A stretch of 64,000 bases of DNA from Bacillus sp. N13C7 (lineage in GTDB: Bacteria > Bacillota > Bacilli > Bacillales > Bacillaceae): assembly GCF_026790065.1 (NCBI RefSeq), contig NZ_JALAMO010000007.1:432829-496828 (forward strand). The letters are read 5' to 3'. How positions within the stretch are numbered: position 1 is the first letter of the stretch; each line of letters begins with the position of its first letter. Both the position numbers and the translations under genes were made by a program. Positions 35,177 to 43,222 of this stretch are shown here, piece after piece. The notes under the pieces were generated by a model. It saw only the letters and a list, made by a program, of their open reading frames with translations, was not told the DNA's origin and did not search any database.

Positions 35177-35596
35177 TTACGAAGAAGAGGTGCGTTTTTT
35201 CGCTTCGGAAGCTAAAAAATCGAAGTATTTGCTGAGATTTTCAATATCCTGCTTTGATAGATGTTCCCATTTATGGCTGTTGAAAATCGGGAGGTGCTCC
35301 GCTCCGCGAGTGACAGCTGTCTGGTAAATGTCATAAATGGACTGATAGCTTTCCGAAGCCTCGCCGATTTCTTCTGGATAGGCTTGAATATGACCAGCGG
35401 CAGCCATCAGGTTTTCGTAGGGCACTTTCAGTACAGCCGCCAGTTTTTTGATGGTGGCAGGTTTGGGGGTGCCGCGCTTGCCGTTTTCAATTTTTGAAAT
35501 GGTGGCCGAGCTGATGCCTGAGTACACCGCAAGCTGATTCACAGTCAGTTTGCGGGCGCGGCGCAGCTCTCGTAATTGCTGTCCGAATGGTGACAT
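35177..35596 (-). CDS. yvaO: XRE-family transcription regulator (probably YvaO)
   Basis: A 139-residue protein with a Cro/C1-type helix-turn-helix in residues 1-65 (LRRARKLTVNQLAVYSGI, SSATISKIENGKRGTPKP) and a C-terminal region rich in charged residues. The same domain order appears in the neighbouring gene: the two proteins share KRG.PKPATIKKLA and the C-terminal DFLASEAKKR / SFISDEAKKR, so they are a tandem duplication. Such regulators resemble ICE and phage immunity repressors, but no phage or integrase gene is nearby. Targets are unknown. The start at 35596 lies 27 bases downstream of yvaN. Confidence 0.8.
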   Translation of the reverse strand: MSPFGQQLRELRRARKLTVNQLAVYSGISSATISKIENGKRGTPKPATIKKLAAVLKVPYENLMAAAGHIQAYPEEIGEASESYQSIYDIYQTAVTRGAEHLPIFNSHKWEHLSKQDIENLSKYFDFLASEAKKRTSSS

Positions 35597-35623
35597 GGTG
35601 ATTGCCTCACATTCCTGTCAGAG

Positions 35624-36031
35624 TTAGTCAACAGCAGACCGTTTTTTGGCTTCGTCTGAGATAAATGAAAAATAATGATCAAGCATGAGCAAATCTTCTT
35701 TATTGAGATATTGCCACTTTTCGTTCTTAAGAAGAGCAAGGTTTTTCAGGTCATAGGCCTCCGCTTTTTCAAGCAGCTTGCACTTCGTTTCATAAGGAGC
35801 CCTGTCTTCATGCACTTCCTCGATGTAACCGGCCTTATACATAAGCCCTTCATAAGGAATTTTTAAGGCCTCCGCCAGTTTTTTGATAGTGGCAGGTTTG
35901 GGAACGCCCCGTTTGCCGTTTTCGATTCTGGAGATCCCTGCGGCACTTACGCCTGAATAAGTTGCAAGCTGGTTGACTGTTAACTTTCGCTCTTCGCGCA
36001 ATGCCCGCAATTGTTCGCCAAAGCTTTCCAT
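35624..36031 (-). CDS. yvaN: XRE-family transcription regulator YvaN
   Basis: A 135-residue Cro/C1-type regulator, the paralog of the preceding gene. The helix-turn-helix is at residues 1-65 (LREERKLTVNQLATYSGVSA, GISRIENGKRGVPKP), with a C-terminal part ending SFISDEAKKRSAVD. The ATG at 36031 is taken because GGTGAG lies upstream on the minus strand and the length equals the known 135 residues; a start seven codons earlier lacks a site. It is upstream of yvaO in what is probably one transcription unit and divergent from yvzC. Confidence 0.82.
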   Translation of the reverse strand: MESFGEQLRALREERKLTVNQLATYSGVSAAGISRIENGKRGVPKPATIKKLAEALKIPYEGLMYKAGYIEEVHEDRAPYETKCKLLEKAEAYDLKNLALLKNEKWQYLNKEDLLMLDHYFSFISDEAKKRSAVD

Positions 36032-36182
36032 ATGTCTCACCCCGTCCCTCACTGTTACTCATATTTTAGTATGTTTATTGACTAAAGGGAATAGGTAAGC
36101 TGGAAATGTATTGACAAAAGTTAACATAAGCCGTAATGTAAAAGTATAGAAAAAGTTTTTTCAGGAACGGAAGGTGAGGAAA

Positions 36183-36416
36183 GTGCCAGTAGAAAAGATA
36201 CAGATTAGACGCGATTATGTCTTGCAGTATATGGTCAATAACGATTATTCCCTTAATCAGCTTGCGCTGGAAATCGGAGTCTCACCCGCCACACTGAGCC
36301 GCGTGCTGAATGGAGAAAGACGGCCGGGGCAGCTAGTGATCGGTAAAATGCTTCATTATTTTAATTTGAAATTCGAGGATCTTTTTTACTACGATTTTAT
36401 TGACAAAAGTCAATAA
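36183..36416 (+). CDS. yvzC: Small XRE-type regulator YvzC
   Basis: A 77-residue protein that is essentially one Cro/C1 helix-turn-helix: DYSLNQLALEIGVSPATLSR then VLNGERRPGQLVIGKML. It is divergent from yvaN/yvaO, giving three XRE-type proteins within 1.3 kb. GTG at 36183 follows GGAAGGTGAGG at good spacing and gives the known length. An earlier in-frame GTG at 36174 lies within that site. Function unknown. A hairpin after the stop may be the terminator. Confidence 0.8.
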   Translation: MPVEKIQIRRDYVLQYMVNNDYSLNQLALEIGVSPATLSRVLNGERRPGQLVIGKMLHYFNLKFEDLFYYDFIDKSQ

Positions 36417-36420
36417 AGCA

Positions 36421-36453
36421 ATAGAAAACGCAAGGTAACCAAGCGTTTTCTAT
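36421..36453. terminator. Inverted repeat between yvzC and yvaM, possible terminator
   Basis: ATAGAAAACGC (36421-36431) and GCGTTTTCTAT (36443-36453) are perfect 11-bp arms between convergent genes. The T tract lies inside the stem and no T run follows, so termination efficiency is uncertain. Confidence 0.6.
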
Positions 36454-36455
36454 CC

Positions 36456-37226
36456 CTAATCATGATGTGTCAGCACAAAACCTGTCACCAGTTCATTGCA
36501 TGTTTTCCATTGTTTTGTCGGCAACTGATGCCCCTGATATTCCAATCTGAAAAATTCAGCATGGCTGCAAGCTTTACGGTAGTAGCCTGATGCTGGGAAG
36601 GTCCAGTCCCGCAGGCCGCCATACATAAACAGCATCGGCATGTGTAAATGGGGCAGCTGTCCAATGCAGTTATAGCTGAGCGAGTCCTGATAATATTGAT
36701 GCCAAGGGGCTAGGTCTGCTTTTTTCATATGGCTTGTCAATATGTGCCGAAGCTCTTGATTTTTTGTGTGGCTGACGGCAAGGATTTTTATGAGCAACCC
36801 GGCGTTTTTTTCGAGCAGATACATCCCCGTTTTGTGTATCTTCTGTCCGATCAGGTTATGGACTACAGGATAAGCGCCTGACAGAACGAGGTGCGACACT
36901 TTGTCCGGGCGGGTGAAGCCGATGTGCTGCGCGATTAAGCCGCCGGCGGAATACCCAAATAAGACAGCCTTGTCAATGTGAAGAGCATCCATGAATTGCA
37001 CGATCTCGTTTGCGTAATAGGAAATAGAAGCGGGCTCATCTGTGTGGTCACTGTCACCGTGGCCGCTTAAATCGGGAAAAATCACCCTGAAATGTTCGGA
37101 AAGAAGGCGCTGATAATAAAAAACCTTGCGTCCCATGCCCGGCGGGTGGATAAAGATGATAGAGATTCCCTGTCCATATTCTTCATAATAAAGATGTTTT
37201 CTGTTAACTATGCTGATCAGCGGCAT
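36456..37226 (-). CDS. yvaM: Alpha/beta hydrolase YvaM
   Basis: A 256-residue alpha/beta-fold hydrolase. The oxyanion segment is HPPGMG near residue 27, the nucleophile elbow is GYSAGG with Ser near residue 95, and a C-terminal His lies in YQGHQLP near residue 233. An acid residue is likely in the preceding strand. The fold covers esterases, lipases and haloperoxidase-like enzymes; no substrate can be assigned. The start at 37226 has AAAGGAG upstream on the minus strand. Divergent from secG. Confidence 0.82.
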   Translation of the reverse strand: MPLISIVNRKHLYYEEYGQGISIIFIHPPGMGRKVFYYQRLLSEHFRVIFPDLSGHGDSDHTDEPASISYYANEIVQFMDALHIDKAVLFGYSAGGLIAQHIGFTRPDKVSHLVLSGAYPVVHNLIGQKIHKTGMYLLEKNAGLLIKILAVSHTKNQELRHILTSHMKKADLAPWHQYYQDSLSYNCIGQLPHLHMPMLFMYGGLRDWTFPASGYYRKACSHAEFFRLEYQGHQLPTKQWKTCNELVTGFVLTHHD

Positions 37227-37307
37227 CGTTTTTCTCCTTTTGGCCTTTTCCTAAATAGGGTAACCAAGATAATACGTCTTAACCCGCCATTTGGCGTCTG
37301 ATACAGC

Positions 37308-37336
37308 GTGACATGCCAACCCTTTTCATGTAAAAT
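37308..37336 (+). promoter_or_regulatory. Sigma-A promoter of secG
   Basis: GTGACA at 37308-37313, a 17-base spacer and TAAAAT at 37331-37336, about 40 bases before the start codon. Confidence 0.7.
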
Positions 37337-37374
37337 AGAAGTAATGTAGGCCAGTGAGTCTGGAGGTGTAAGGG

Positions 37375-37605
37375 ATGCACGCGGTTTTGATTACCTTATT
37401 GGTTATCGTCAGCATTGCACTTATTATTGTCGTTTTGCTTCAATCCAGTAAAAGTGCCGGATTATCTGGTGCGATTTCAGGTGGAGCGGAGCAGCTCTTC
37501 GGGAAACAAAAAGCAAGAGGTCTTGATTTGATTTTGCACCGCATCACGGTTGTGCTGGCAGTCTTGTTTTTCGTGTTAACGATTGCGCTTGCTTATATCC
37601 TATAG
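37375..37605 (+). CDS. secG: Preprotein translocase subunit SecG
   Basis: Small membrane subunit that assists SecYE in protein export; 76 residues. Two membrane helices ([20 protein letters not shown] and [20 protein letters not shown]) flank a Gly/Ser-rich loop with [26 protein letters not shown] in two conserved pieces ([16 protein letters not shown] is the family signature). GGAGGTG precedes the ATG at 37375. It heads a cluster with est and rnr, an arrangement common in Bacillaceae, with a hairpin after secG. Confidence 0.96.
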   Translation: MHAVLITLLVIVSIALIIVVLLQSSKSAGLSGAISGGAEQLFGKQKARGLDLILHRITVVLAVLFFVLTIALAYIL

Positions 37606-37620
37606 GGCAATGTTTGTATA

Positions 37621-37647
37621 AGGTCTGATGTGAAGTCAGGCCTTTTT
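37621..37647 (+). terminator. Hairpin terminator after secG
   Basis: AGGTCTGA (37621-37628) pairs with TCAGGCCT (37636-37643) with one G-U, followed by TTTTT. It probably reduces read-through into est-rnr. Confidence 0.7.
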
Positions 37648-37736
37648 CACGTTTCTGGATGATATTCAAAGTGTTTTTTTCTGATCAAACTGTGGAAAAC
37701 TAAAATGATCGTGCAGATAGAAAGGGAGACATGAGC

Positions 37737-38477
37737 ATGAAAGTTGTGACACCAAAACCATTTACATTTAAAGGCGGGGACAAAGCGGTGCTTTTGCTGC
37801 ACGGCTTTACAGGAAATACAGCGGACGTACGAATGCTGGGACGTTATTTGAATGAGCGGGGCTATACTTGCCACGCGCCTCAATATGAAGGACACGGCGT
37901 TCCCCCTGAAGAACTGGTACATACAGGGCCTGAAGACTGGTGGAAAAACGTGATGGATGGCTATGAATACTTAAAATCTGAAGGCTATGAGAGCATTGCT
38001 GCCTGCGGACTGTCGCTTGGCGGGGTTTTTTCGCTGAAATTGGGTTACACTGTACCCATAAAGGGAATTGTTCCAATGTGCGCGCCAATGCATATTAAGA
38101 GTGAAGAAGTGATGTATCAGGGCGTCCTTTCATACGCTCGCAATTACAAAAAATTCGAGGGGAAAAGCCAGGAGCAAATTGAAGAGGAAATGAAGGAATT
38201 CGAAAAAACGCCGATGAACACCCTTAAGGCGCTGCAAGAATTAATTGCCGATGTGCGGAACAATGTCGATATGATTTATTCACCGACATTTGTGGTGCAG
38301 GCCCGTCATGATCACATGATTAATACAGAAAGCGCCAATATTATTTACAACGAAGTGGAAACTGACGATAAACAGCTGAAATGGTACGAGGAATCAGGCC
38401 ATGTCATTACGCTTGACAAAGAACGTGACCTCGTCCATCAGGATGTGTATGAATTTTTAGAGAAGCTCGATTGGTAA
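37737..38477 (+). CDS. est: Carboxylesterase Est (YvaK)
   Basis: A 246-residue carboxylesterase of the Est30 family, which cleaves short-chain esters. The oxyanion segment is LLLHGFTGN, the nucleophile elbow GLSLGG carries the Ser near residue 93, the acid lies in QARHDHMI near residue 192 and the His in ESGHVITLD near residue 222. A small cap covers the site in the known homolog structure. ATG at 37737 is chosen since AAAGGGAG is eight bases away; an ATG six bases earlier is too close to it. The gene precedes rnr by 18 bases. Confidence 0.93.
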   Translation: MKVVTPKPFTFKGGDKAVLLLHGFTGNTADVRMLGRYLNERGYTCHAPQYEGHGVPPEELVHTGPEDWWKNVMDGYEYLKSEGYESIAACGLSLGGVFSLKLGYTVPIKGIVPMCAPMHIKSEEVMYQGVLSYARNYKKFEGKSQEQIEEEMKEFEKTPMNTLKALQELIADVRNNVDMIYSPTFVVQARHDHMINTESANIIYNEVETDDKQLKWYEESGHVITLDKERDLVHQDVYEFLEKLDW

Positions 38478-38495
38478 CCAACAGGAGGTCGGATA

Positions 38496-40835
38496 ATGGA
38501 AAAAGAAGCATTTATGGAAAAGCTTCTCTCGTTTATGAAGGAAGAGGCGTACAAGCCTCTGACCGTTCAGGAACTTGAGGAGATGTTAAATATTACGGAA
38601 GCTGAGGAGTTTAAAGAGCTCGTCAAAGCGTTAGTCGCCTTGGAAGAAAAAGGGCTTATCGTACGGACGAGAAGCGACCGCTACGGCATTCCGGAGAAGA
38701 TGAATTTAATAAAAGGAAAGATTTCAGCACATGCAAAAGGCTTCGCCTTTTTGCTGCCTGAGGATACGTCGTTAAGCGATGTGTTTATTCCGCCTACTGA
38801 GCTGAATACGGCAATGAACGGCGATATCGTCATGGTTCGTCTGAATTCACAGTCAAGCGGCTCCAGACAGGAAGGGACCGTCATCCGCATTTTAGAAAGA
38901 GCGATTCAGCGGGTTGTCGGTACGTATACAGAAACAAGAAACTTCGGCTTTGTCATTCCGGACGACAAAAAAATCACGAGTGACATCTTTATCCCGAAAA
39001 ATGGGAAAAACGGAGCGGCGGAAGGGCACAAGGTTGTTGTCAAACTGACGAGCTATCCTGAAGGCCGCATGAACGCAGAAGGCGAGATTGAAACCATTCT
39101 CGGCCATAAAAATGATCCGGGCATTGATATTTTATCGGTCATTCATAAGCACGGCCTGCCGGGAGAATTTCCTGCTGACGCAATGGAACAGGCATCAAGT
39201 ACGCCTGACACAATTGATGAAAAAGACCTGAAAGACCGCCGTGATCTCCGTGACCAGGTGATTGTCACCATTGATGGTGCGGACGCGAAGGATTTGGATG
39301 ATGCAGTTACCGTGACGAAGCTTGATGATGGAAGCTACAAGCTCGGTGTTCACATTGCTGATGTCAGCCATTACGTAACCGAAAACTCTCCTATTGACAA
39401 AGAAGCGCTTGAAAGAGGGACGAGTGTGTATTTGGTTGACCGTGTCATCCCAATGATTCCGCACAGACTGTCAAACGGCATCTGCTCCTTAAATCCAAAG
39501 GTTGACCGCCTGACGCTTTCTTGTGAAATGACAATTAACAGTCAGGGTCAGGTGACGGAGCACGAGATCTTCCAAAGTGTTATCAAAACAACGGAAAGAA
39601 TGACGTATTCAGATGTGAATAAAATTCTTGTTGACGATGACGAAGAACTGAAACAAAAATACGAGCCTCTCGTTCCGATGTTCAAAGACATGGAGCGCCT
39701 GGCTGAAATTCTGCGCGATAAGCGGATGAACCGCGGCGCCGTTGATTTTGATTTTAAAGAAGCCAAGGTGCTTGTCGATGACGAAGGAGCGGTTAAAGAC
39801 GTTGTCATCAGAGAACGCTCTGTCGCCGAGAAGCTGATCGAAGAATTTATGCTTGTGGCGAACGAAACGGTAGCGGAGCACTTCCATTGGATGAACGTTC
39901 CGTTTATATACCGGATCCACGAAGAGCCGAACGCTGAAAAGCTGCAAAAGTTTTTAGAGTTTGTAACGACATTTGGCTATGTGGTGAAAGGAACGGCGGG
40001 AAATATTCATCCGCGCGCGCTGCAAAGCATTCTGGACGCTGTTCGTGACAGGCCAGAGGAAACAGTTATTTCAACTGTCATGCTCCGTTCGATGAAGCAG
40101 GCGAAATACGACCCGCAAAGCTTGGGGCACTTCGGTCTGTCAACGGAATTCTATACGCATTTCACATCGCCGATTCGCCGTTACCCTGACTTAATCGTTC
40201 ACCGTTTGATCAGAACGTATTTAATCAACGGCAAGGTCGATGAAGCGACACAGGAAAAATGGGCTGAACGCCTGCCGGATATCGCCGAGCATACATCCTC
40301 AATGGAGCGCCGTGCAGTTGACGCCGAGCGTGAAACAGACGATCTGAAAAAAGCGGAATACATGCTTGATAAAATCGGTGAAGAGTTTGACGGCATGATC
40401 AGCTCTGTGACAAACTTCGGAATGTTCGTCGAACTGCCGAATACAATCGAAGGACTCGTTCACGTCAGCTTTATGACGGATGACTACTACCGCTTTGACG
40501 AACAGCATTTTGCAATGATCGGCGAGCGGACAGGCAACGTCTTCCGAATCGGGGATGAAATCACAGTCAAGGTCGTCGATGTCAATAAAGATGAGCGTAA
40601 TATCGACTTTGAAATCGTCGGCATGAAGGGCACTCCGCGGCGTCCGAGAGAATTGGACAGCAGCCGGAGCAGAAAACGCGGAAAGCCTGCCAGAAAACGC
40701 GTTCAAAGCACCAATACGCCTGTTTCTCCAGCTCCGTCTGAGGAAAAAGGCGAGTGGTTCACTAAGCCGAAGAAGAAAAAGAAAAAACGCGGCTTCCAAA
40801 ATGCGCCGAAACAGAAACGGAAAAAGAAGAAATAG
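38496..40835 (+). CDS. rnr: Ribonuclease R
   Basis: A 779-residue processive 3'-5' exoribonuclease that degrades structured RNA and, with tmRNA and SmpB, non-stop messages. Order of domains: N-terminal winged helix (residues 1-70), two cold-shock domains, the RNB catalytic domain with the metal-binding [14 protein letters not shown] near residue 266, and an S1 domain near residues 620-700 ([17 protein letters not shown]). A long Lys/Arg-rich tail follows ([11 protein letters not shown], then KQKRKKKK). Start at 38496 follows CAGGAGGTCGG. smpB and ssrA lie directly downstream, so the trans-translation genes are clustered. Confidence 0.97.
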   Translation: MEKEAFMEKLLSFMKEEAYKPLTVQELEEMLNITEAEEFKELVKALVALEEKGLIVRTRSDRYGIPEKMNLIKGKISAHAKGFAFLLPEDTSLSDVFIPPTELNTAMNGDIVMVRLNSQSSGSRQEGTVIRILERAIQRVVGTYTETRNFGFVIPDDKKITSDIFIPKNGKNGAAEGHKVVVKLTSYPEGRMNAEGEIETILGHKNDPGIDILSVIHKHGLPGEFPADAMEQASSTPDTIDEKDLKDRRDLRDQVIVTIDGADAKDLDDAVTVTKLDDGSYKLGVHIADVSHYVTENSPIDKEALERGTSVYLVDRVIPMIPHRLSNGICSLNPKVDRLTLSCEMTINSQGQVTEHEIFQSVIKTTERMTYSDVNKILVDDDEELKQKYEPLVPMFKDMERLAEILRDKRMNRGAVDFDFKEAKVLVDDEGAVKDVVIRERSVAEKLIEEFMLVANETVAEHFHWMNVPFIYRIHEEPNAEKLQKFLEFVTTFGYVVKGTAGNIHPRALQSILDAVRDRPEETVISTVMLRSMKQAKYDPQSLGHFGLSTEFYTHFTSPIRRYPDLIVHRLIRTYLINGKVDEATQEKWAERLPDIAEHTSSMERRAVDAERETDDLKKAEYMLDKIGEEFDGMISSVTNFGMFVELPNTIEGLVHVSFMTDDYYRFDEQHFAMIGERTGNVFRIGDEITVKVVDVNKDERNIDFEIVGMKGTPRRPRELDSSRSRKRGKPARKRVQSTNTPVSPAPSEEKGEWFTKPKKKKKKRGFQNAPKQKRKKKK

Positions 40836-40846
40836 CAGCTCAAACC

Positions 40847-40885
40847 AGCAAATAGGGCCGCAGTGCTCTATTTGCTTTCTTTCGG
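40847..40885 (+). terminator. Terminator after rnr
   Basis: AGCAAATAG (40847-40855) pairs with CTATTTGCT (40868-40876), followed by TTCTTTC. The T tract is imperfect. Confidence 0.7.
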
Positions 40886-40897
40886 AACAGCTTTTCA

Positions 40898-40926
40898 TTG
40901 TAGCGGTACGTGACATTTGGTAAAAT
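40898..40926 (+). promoter_or_regulatory. Promoter of smpB
   Basis: TTGTAG at 40898-40903, a 17-base spacer and TAAAAT at 40921-40926. It lets smpB be expressed apart from rnr. Confidence 0.65.
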
Positions 40927-40979
40927 AGAGCGTATCGCAAAAGGTGGACAGTTTTTCCTTAGAGAGAGGAGGTTCTGGC

Positions 40980-41450
40980 ATGCCAAAAGGGTCAGGAAAA
41001 GTATTATCTCAAAATAAGAAAGCCAATCACGATTATTTTATAGAAGAAACCTATGAAACAGGCATCGTTCTGCAAGGAACCGAAATCAAATCGATTCGCG
41101 CCGGCCGTGTAAACCTTAAGGATTCCTTCGCCAAAATCGAACGGGGAGAAGTGTTTCTCCATAATATGCACGTCAGCCCGTATGAGCAGGGAAACCGCTA
41201 TAACCACGATCCGCTCCGGACGAGAAAGCTGTTAATGCACCGCAAGGAGATTAATAAGCTGATCGGGTTAACAAAGGAAAAAGGCTATTCTCTCGTTCCG
41301 CTGAAGCTGTATTTGAAAAACGGCTTCGCCAAAGTGCTTCTCGGCCTTGGAAAAGGGAAGAAGAACTATGACAAACGGGAAGACCTGAAGCGCAAGGACG
41401 CGAAGCGGGAAATTGAAAGAGCGTTCAGAGACAGGCAAAAAGGCTTTTAA
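40980..41450 (+). CDS. smpB: tmRNA-binding protein SmpB
   Basis: A 156-residue RNA-binding protein that loads tmRNA onto stalled ribosomes for trans-translation. Conserved segments are [20 protein letters not shown] (N-terminal barrel), [18 protein letters not shown] and the basic C-terminal tail ([19 protein letters not shown]), which enters the ribosome. The ATG at 40980 follows GAGAGGAGG; the frame opens 12 codons earlier without a site. ssrA, its RNA partner, is 176 bases downstream. Confidence 0.97.
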   Translation: MPKGSGKVLSQNKKANHDYFIEETYETGIVLQGTEIKSIRAGRVNLKDSFAKIERGEVFLHNMHVSPYEQGNRYNHDPLRTRKLLMHRKEINKLIGLTKEKGYSLVPLKLYLKNGFAKVLLGLGKGKKNYDKREDLKRKDAKREIERAFRDRQKGF

Positions 41451-41538
41451 AGGCATAGTGCTTGATTCAAAAATCAGGCCTGTGCTATACTGTGTTCATG
41501 ATCAGATCACGACGCCATTCATTTGAAGGATTTGACAA

Positions 41539-41566
41539 TTGAAAAGAGCCGTGATCATGTTATAAT
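41539..41566 (+). promoter_or_regulatory. Promoter of ssrA
   Basis: TTGAAA at 41539-41544, a 16-base spacer and TATAAT at 41561-41566. TTGACA at 41532 is close by but spaced 23 bases from the -10. A second possible promoter (TTGATT, TATACT) lies near 41462-41492. Confidence 0.7.
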
Positions 41567-41626
41567 AAGACTATAGCCAGTTTGAGTGAGAGCTTGATAT
41601 TTTCTCCCGTATTTCCCTTATAACAA

Positions 41627-41986
41627 GGGGACGTTACGGATTCGACAGGGATGGATCGAGCTTGAGCTGCGAGCCGAGAGGCGATCTCGTAAACACGCAC
41701 TTAAATATAACTGGCAAAACTAACAGTTTTAACCAAAACGTAGCATTAGCTGCCTAATAAACGCAGCGAGCTCTTCCTGACATTGCCTATGTGTCTGTGA
41801 AGAGCACATCCAAGTAGGCTACGCTTGCGTTCCCGTCTGAGAACGTAAGAAGAGATGAACAGACTAGCTCTCGGAAGGCCCGCCCGCAGGCAAGAAGATG
41901 AGTGAAACCATAAATATGCAGGCTACGCTCGTAGACGCTTAAGTAATCGATGTTTCTGGACGTGGGTTCGACTCCCACCGTCTCCA
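41627..41986 (+). ncRNA. ssrA: Transfer-messenger RNA (tmRNA)
   Basis: Rescues stalled ribosomes and tags their products for proteolysis. The 5' GGGGACG pairs with 3' CGTCTCC to form the tRNA-like acceptor stem; the discriminator A is 41986 and the CCA end is not encoded. A T-arm is visible as GGGTTCGACTCCC. The tag frame at 41713-41757 encodes GKTNSFNQNVALAA and stops at TAA TAA, giving the known Bacillus tag after the tRNA-borne Ala. The length of 360 bases matches B. subtilis ssrA. smpB lies just upstream and a strong terminator just downstream. Confidence 0.98.
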
Positions 41987-41997
41987 TACATACTGAC

Positions 41998-42037
41998 AAT
42001 AAAGCAGAACCTCTTAAGGGGTTCTGCTTTATTTTTT
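41998..42037 (+). terminator. Terminator after ssrA
   Basis: AATAAAGCAGAACC (41998-42011) pairs perfectly over 14 bp with GGTTCTGCTTTATT (42019-42032), followed by TTTT. Confidence 0.93.
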
Positions 42038-42172
42038 CTCCGGACCACAGGCACCAAAAAGTGCGTACTACCATTTTAATCCCAGCTGTTTCATACTGAT
42101 TGCAGAGCAGATGTTTCACCAATCGCGTTTCTGTCAATAAATAAGAAGAATCAAAAACGGAGGGATGAACAA

Positions 42173-42967
42173 ATGAAGCTGAATTTACAAGGAAAAACCG
42201 CACTGGTGACTGGTTCGACATCGGGGATCGGAAAAGCCATTGCCTCTTCGTTAGCTGAAGAAGGCGCGGCAGTGATCATTAACGGGCGCCGGGAAGAAAA
42301 AGTGAATCAGACGATAAATGAATTAAAAACACAGTACGCTGAAGCCGTCCTATATCCGGCTGCATATGATCTGGGAACAGAAGAAGGCTGCAATAAGCTG
42401 TTTCAGGCATACCCAGAGGTTGATATTTTAATCAACAATTTAGGAATATTTGAACCGGCGGAGTACTTTGATATTCCCGATGATGAATGGTTCCGGTTTT
42501 TTGAAGTGAACATTATGAGCGGGGTAAGGCTCACACGCAGGTATTTGCACAACATGATAGAGAAAAAAGAAGGGCGTGTGATTTTTATTGCCAGTGAAGC
42601 GGCGATTATGCCGTCACAGGAAATGGCCCATTACAGTGCGACGAAAACGATGCAGCTGTCCATTTCCCGCAGTCTGGCGGAGCTGACGACCGGCACGAAT
42701 GTCACGGTCAACACCGTCATGCCGGGCTCGACTTTAACAGAGGGGGTAGAAACCATGCTGAACTCGCTGTATCCTGGCGAAAACCTGACTGTTCAAGAAG
42801 CTGAGATTCGTTTTATGAAAGAAAACCGGCCGACATCCATTATTCAAAGACTGATCCGTCCGGAAGAAATTGCCCACTTCGTTACATTTTTAAGCAGCCC
42901 GCTTTCTTCCGCGATCAATGGCGCGGCGCTTCGGGCTGACGGCGGTTTGGTCCGCAGTGTCTTTTAA
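42173..42967 (+). CDS. yvaG: Short-chain dehydrogenase/reductase YvaG
   Basis: A 264-residue classical SDR oxidoreductase. The cofactor-binding motif is TGSTSGIGKAIA near residue 14, the structural motif is NNLG near residue 90 (NNAG is usual), and the catalytic Tyr-Lys lie in HYSATKTM near residue 158 with Ser in FIASEAA. NGRREEK after strand 2 suggests NADP preference. The substrate is unknown. GGAGGGATG precedes the ATG at 42173. Flanked by terminators and transcribed alone. Confidence 0.88.
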   Translation: MKLNLQGKTALVTGSTSGIGKAIASSLAEEGAAVIINGRREEKVNQTINELKTQYAEAVLYPAAYDLGTEEGCNKLFQAYPEVDILINNLGIFEPAEYFDIPDDEWFRFFEVNIMSGVRLTRRYLHNMIEKKEGRVIFIASEAAIMPSQEMAHYSATKTMQLSISRSLAELTTGTNVTVNTVMPGSTLTEGVETMLNSLYPGENLTVQEAEIRFMKENRPTSIIQRLIRPEEIAHFVTFLSSPLSSAINGAALRADGGLVRSVF

Positions 42968-42994
42968 ACCTCTCCCAAAAGGAGAGGTTTTTTT
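42966..42994 (+). terminator. Terminator after yvaG
   Basis: AAACCTCTCC (42966-42975) pairs with GGAGAGGTTT (42981-42990), followed by TTTT. Confidence 0.92.
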
Positions 42995-43024
42995 ATAGTG
43001 TTATTCCTAATTAAATTGACATAA

Positions 43025-43096
43025 TCAAAGTATCGGAAAAAAGCTGCCGAGCTGACGTATAGCAACTGGATCAAGCCGATTCAGGATGTAGAGTAA
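43025..43096 (+). pseudogene. Possible 3' end of a deleted gene between yvaG and yvaC
   Basis: A 23-codon open stretch without a start codon reads SKYRKKAAELTYSNW and then IKPIQDVE before a stop at 43094. A strong terminator follows seven bases later. A terminator with an orphan coding-like tail and no gene upstream suggests the end of a gene removed by deletion. In 168, as I recall, yvaF, yvaE and yvaD occupy this interval. I do not recognise the peptide, so the parent gene cannot be named. Confidence 0.35.
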
Positions 43097-43102
43097 AACA
43101 GG

Positions 43103-43127
43103 CAGAGACGATGGTCTCTGTTTTTTT
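43103..43127 (+). terminator. Orphan terminator upstream of yvaC
   Basis: CAGAGAC (43103-43109) pairs with GTCTCTG (43114-43120) around the tetraloop GATG, followed by TTTTTTT. No intact gene ends here. Confidence 0.88.
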
Positions 43128-43222
43128 GAGGGCATCTATTGAGCAGCGAAGGTGTTTTTGGGGCATACTATGGCGAATCATCGGGAAAAGTCCTATACAT
43201 TTATAGAAAAGGATTCTGTCAA

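Noticed and set aside
35177..36416. Toxin-antitoxin system
   Set aside because: Three helix-turn-helix proteins are present but no adjacent small toxin-like gene.
41787..42221. A 144-codon minus-strand open frame over ssrA
   Set aside because: It covers the tmRNA gene and its terminator, and is a by-product of RNA sequence without stops.
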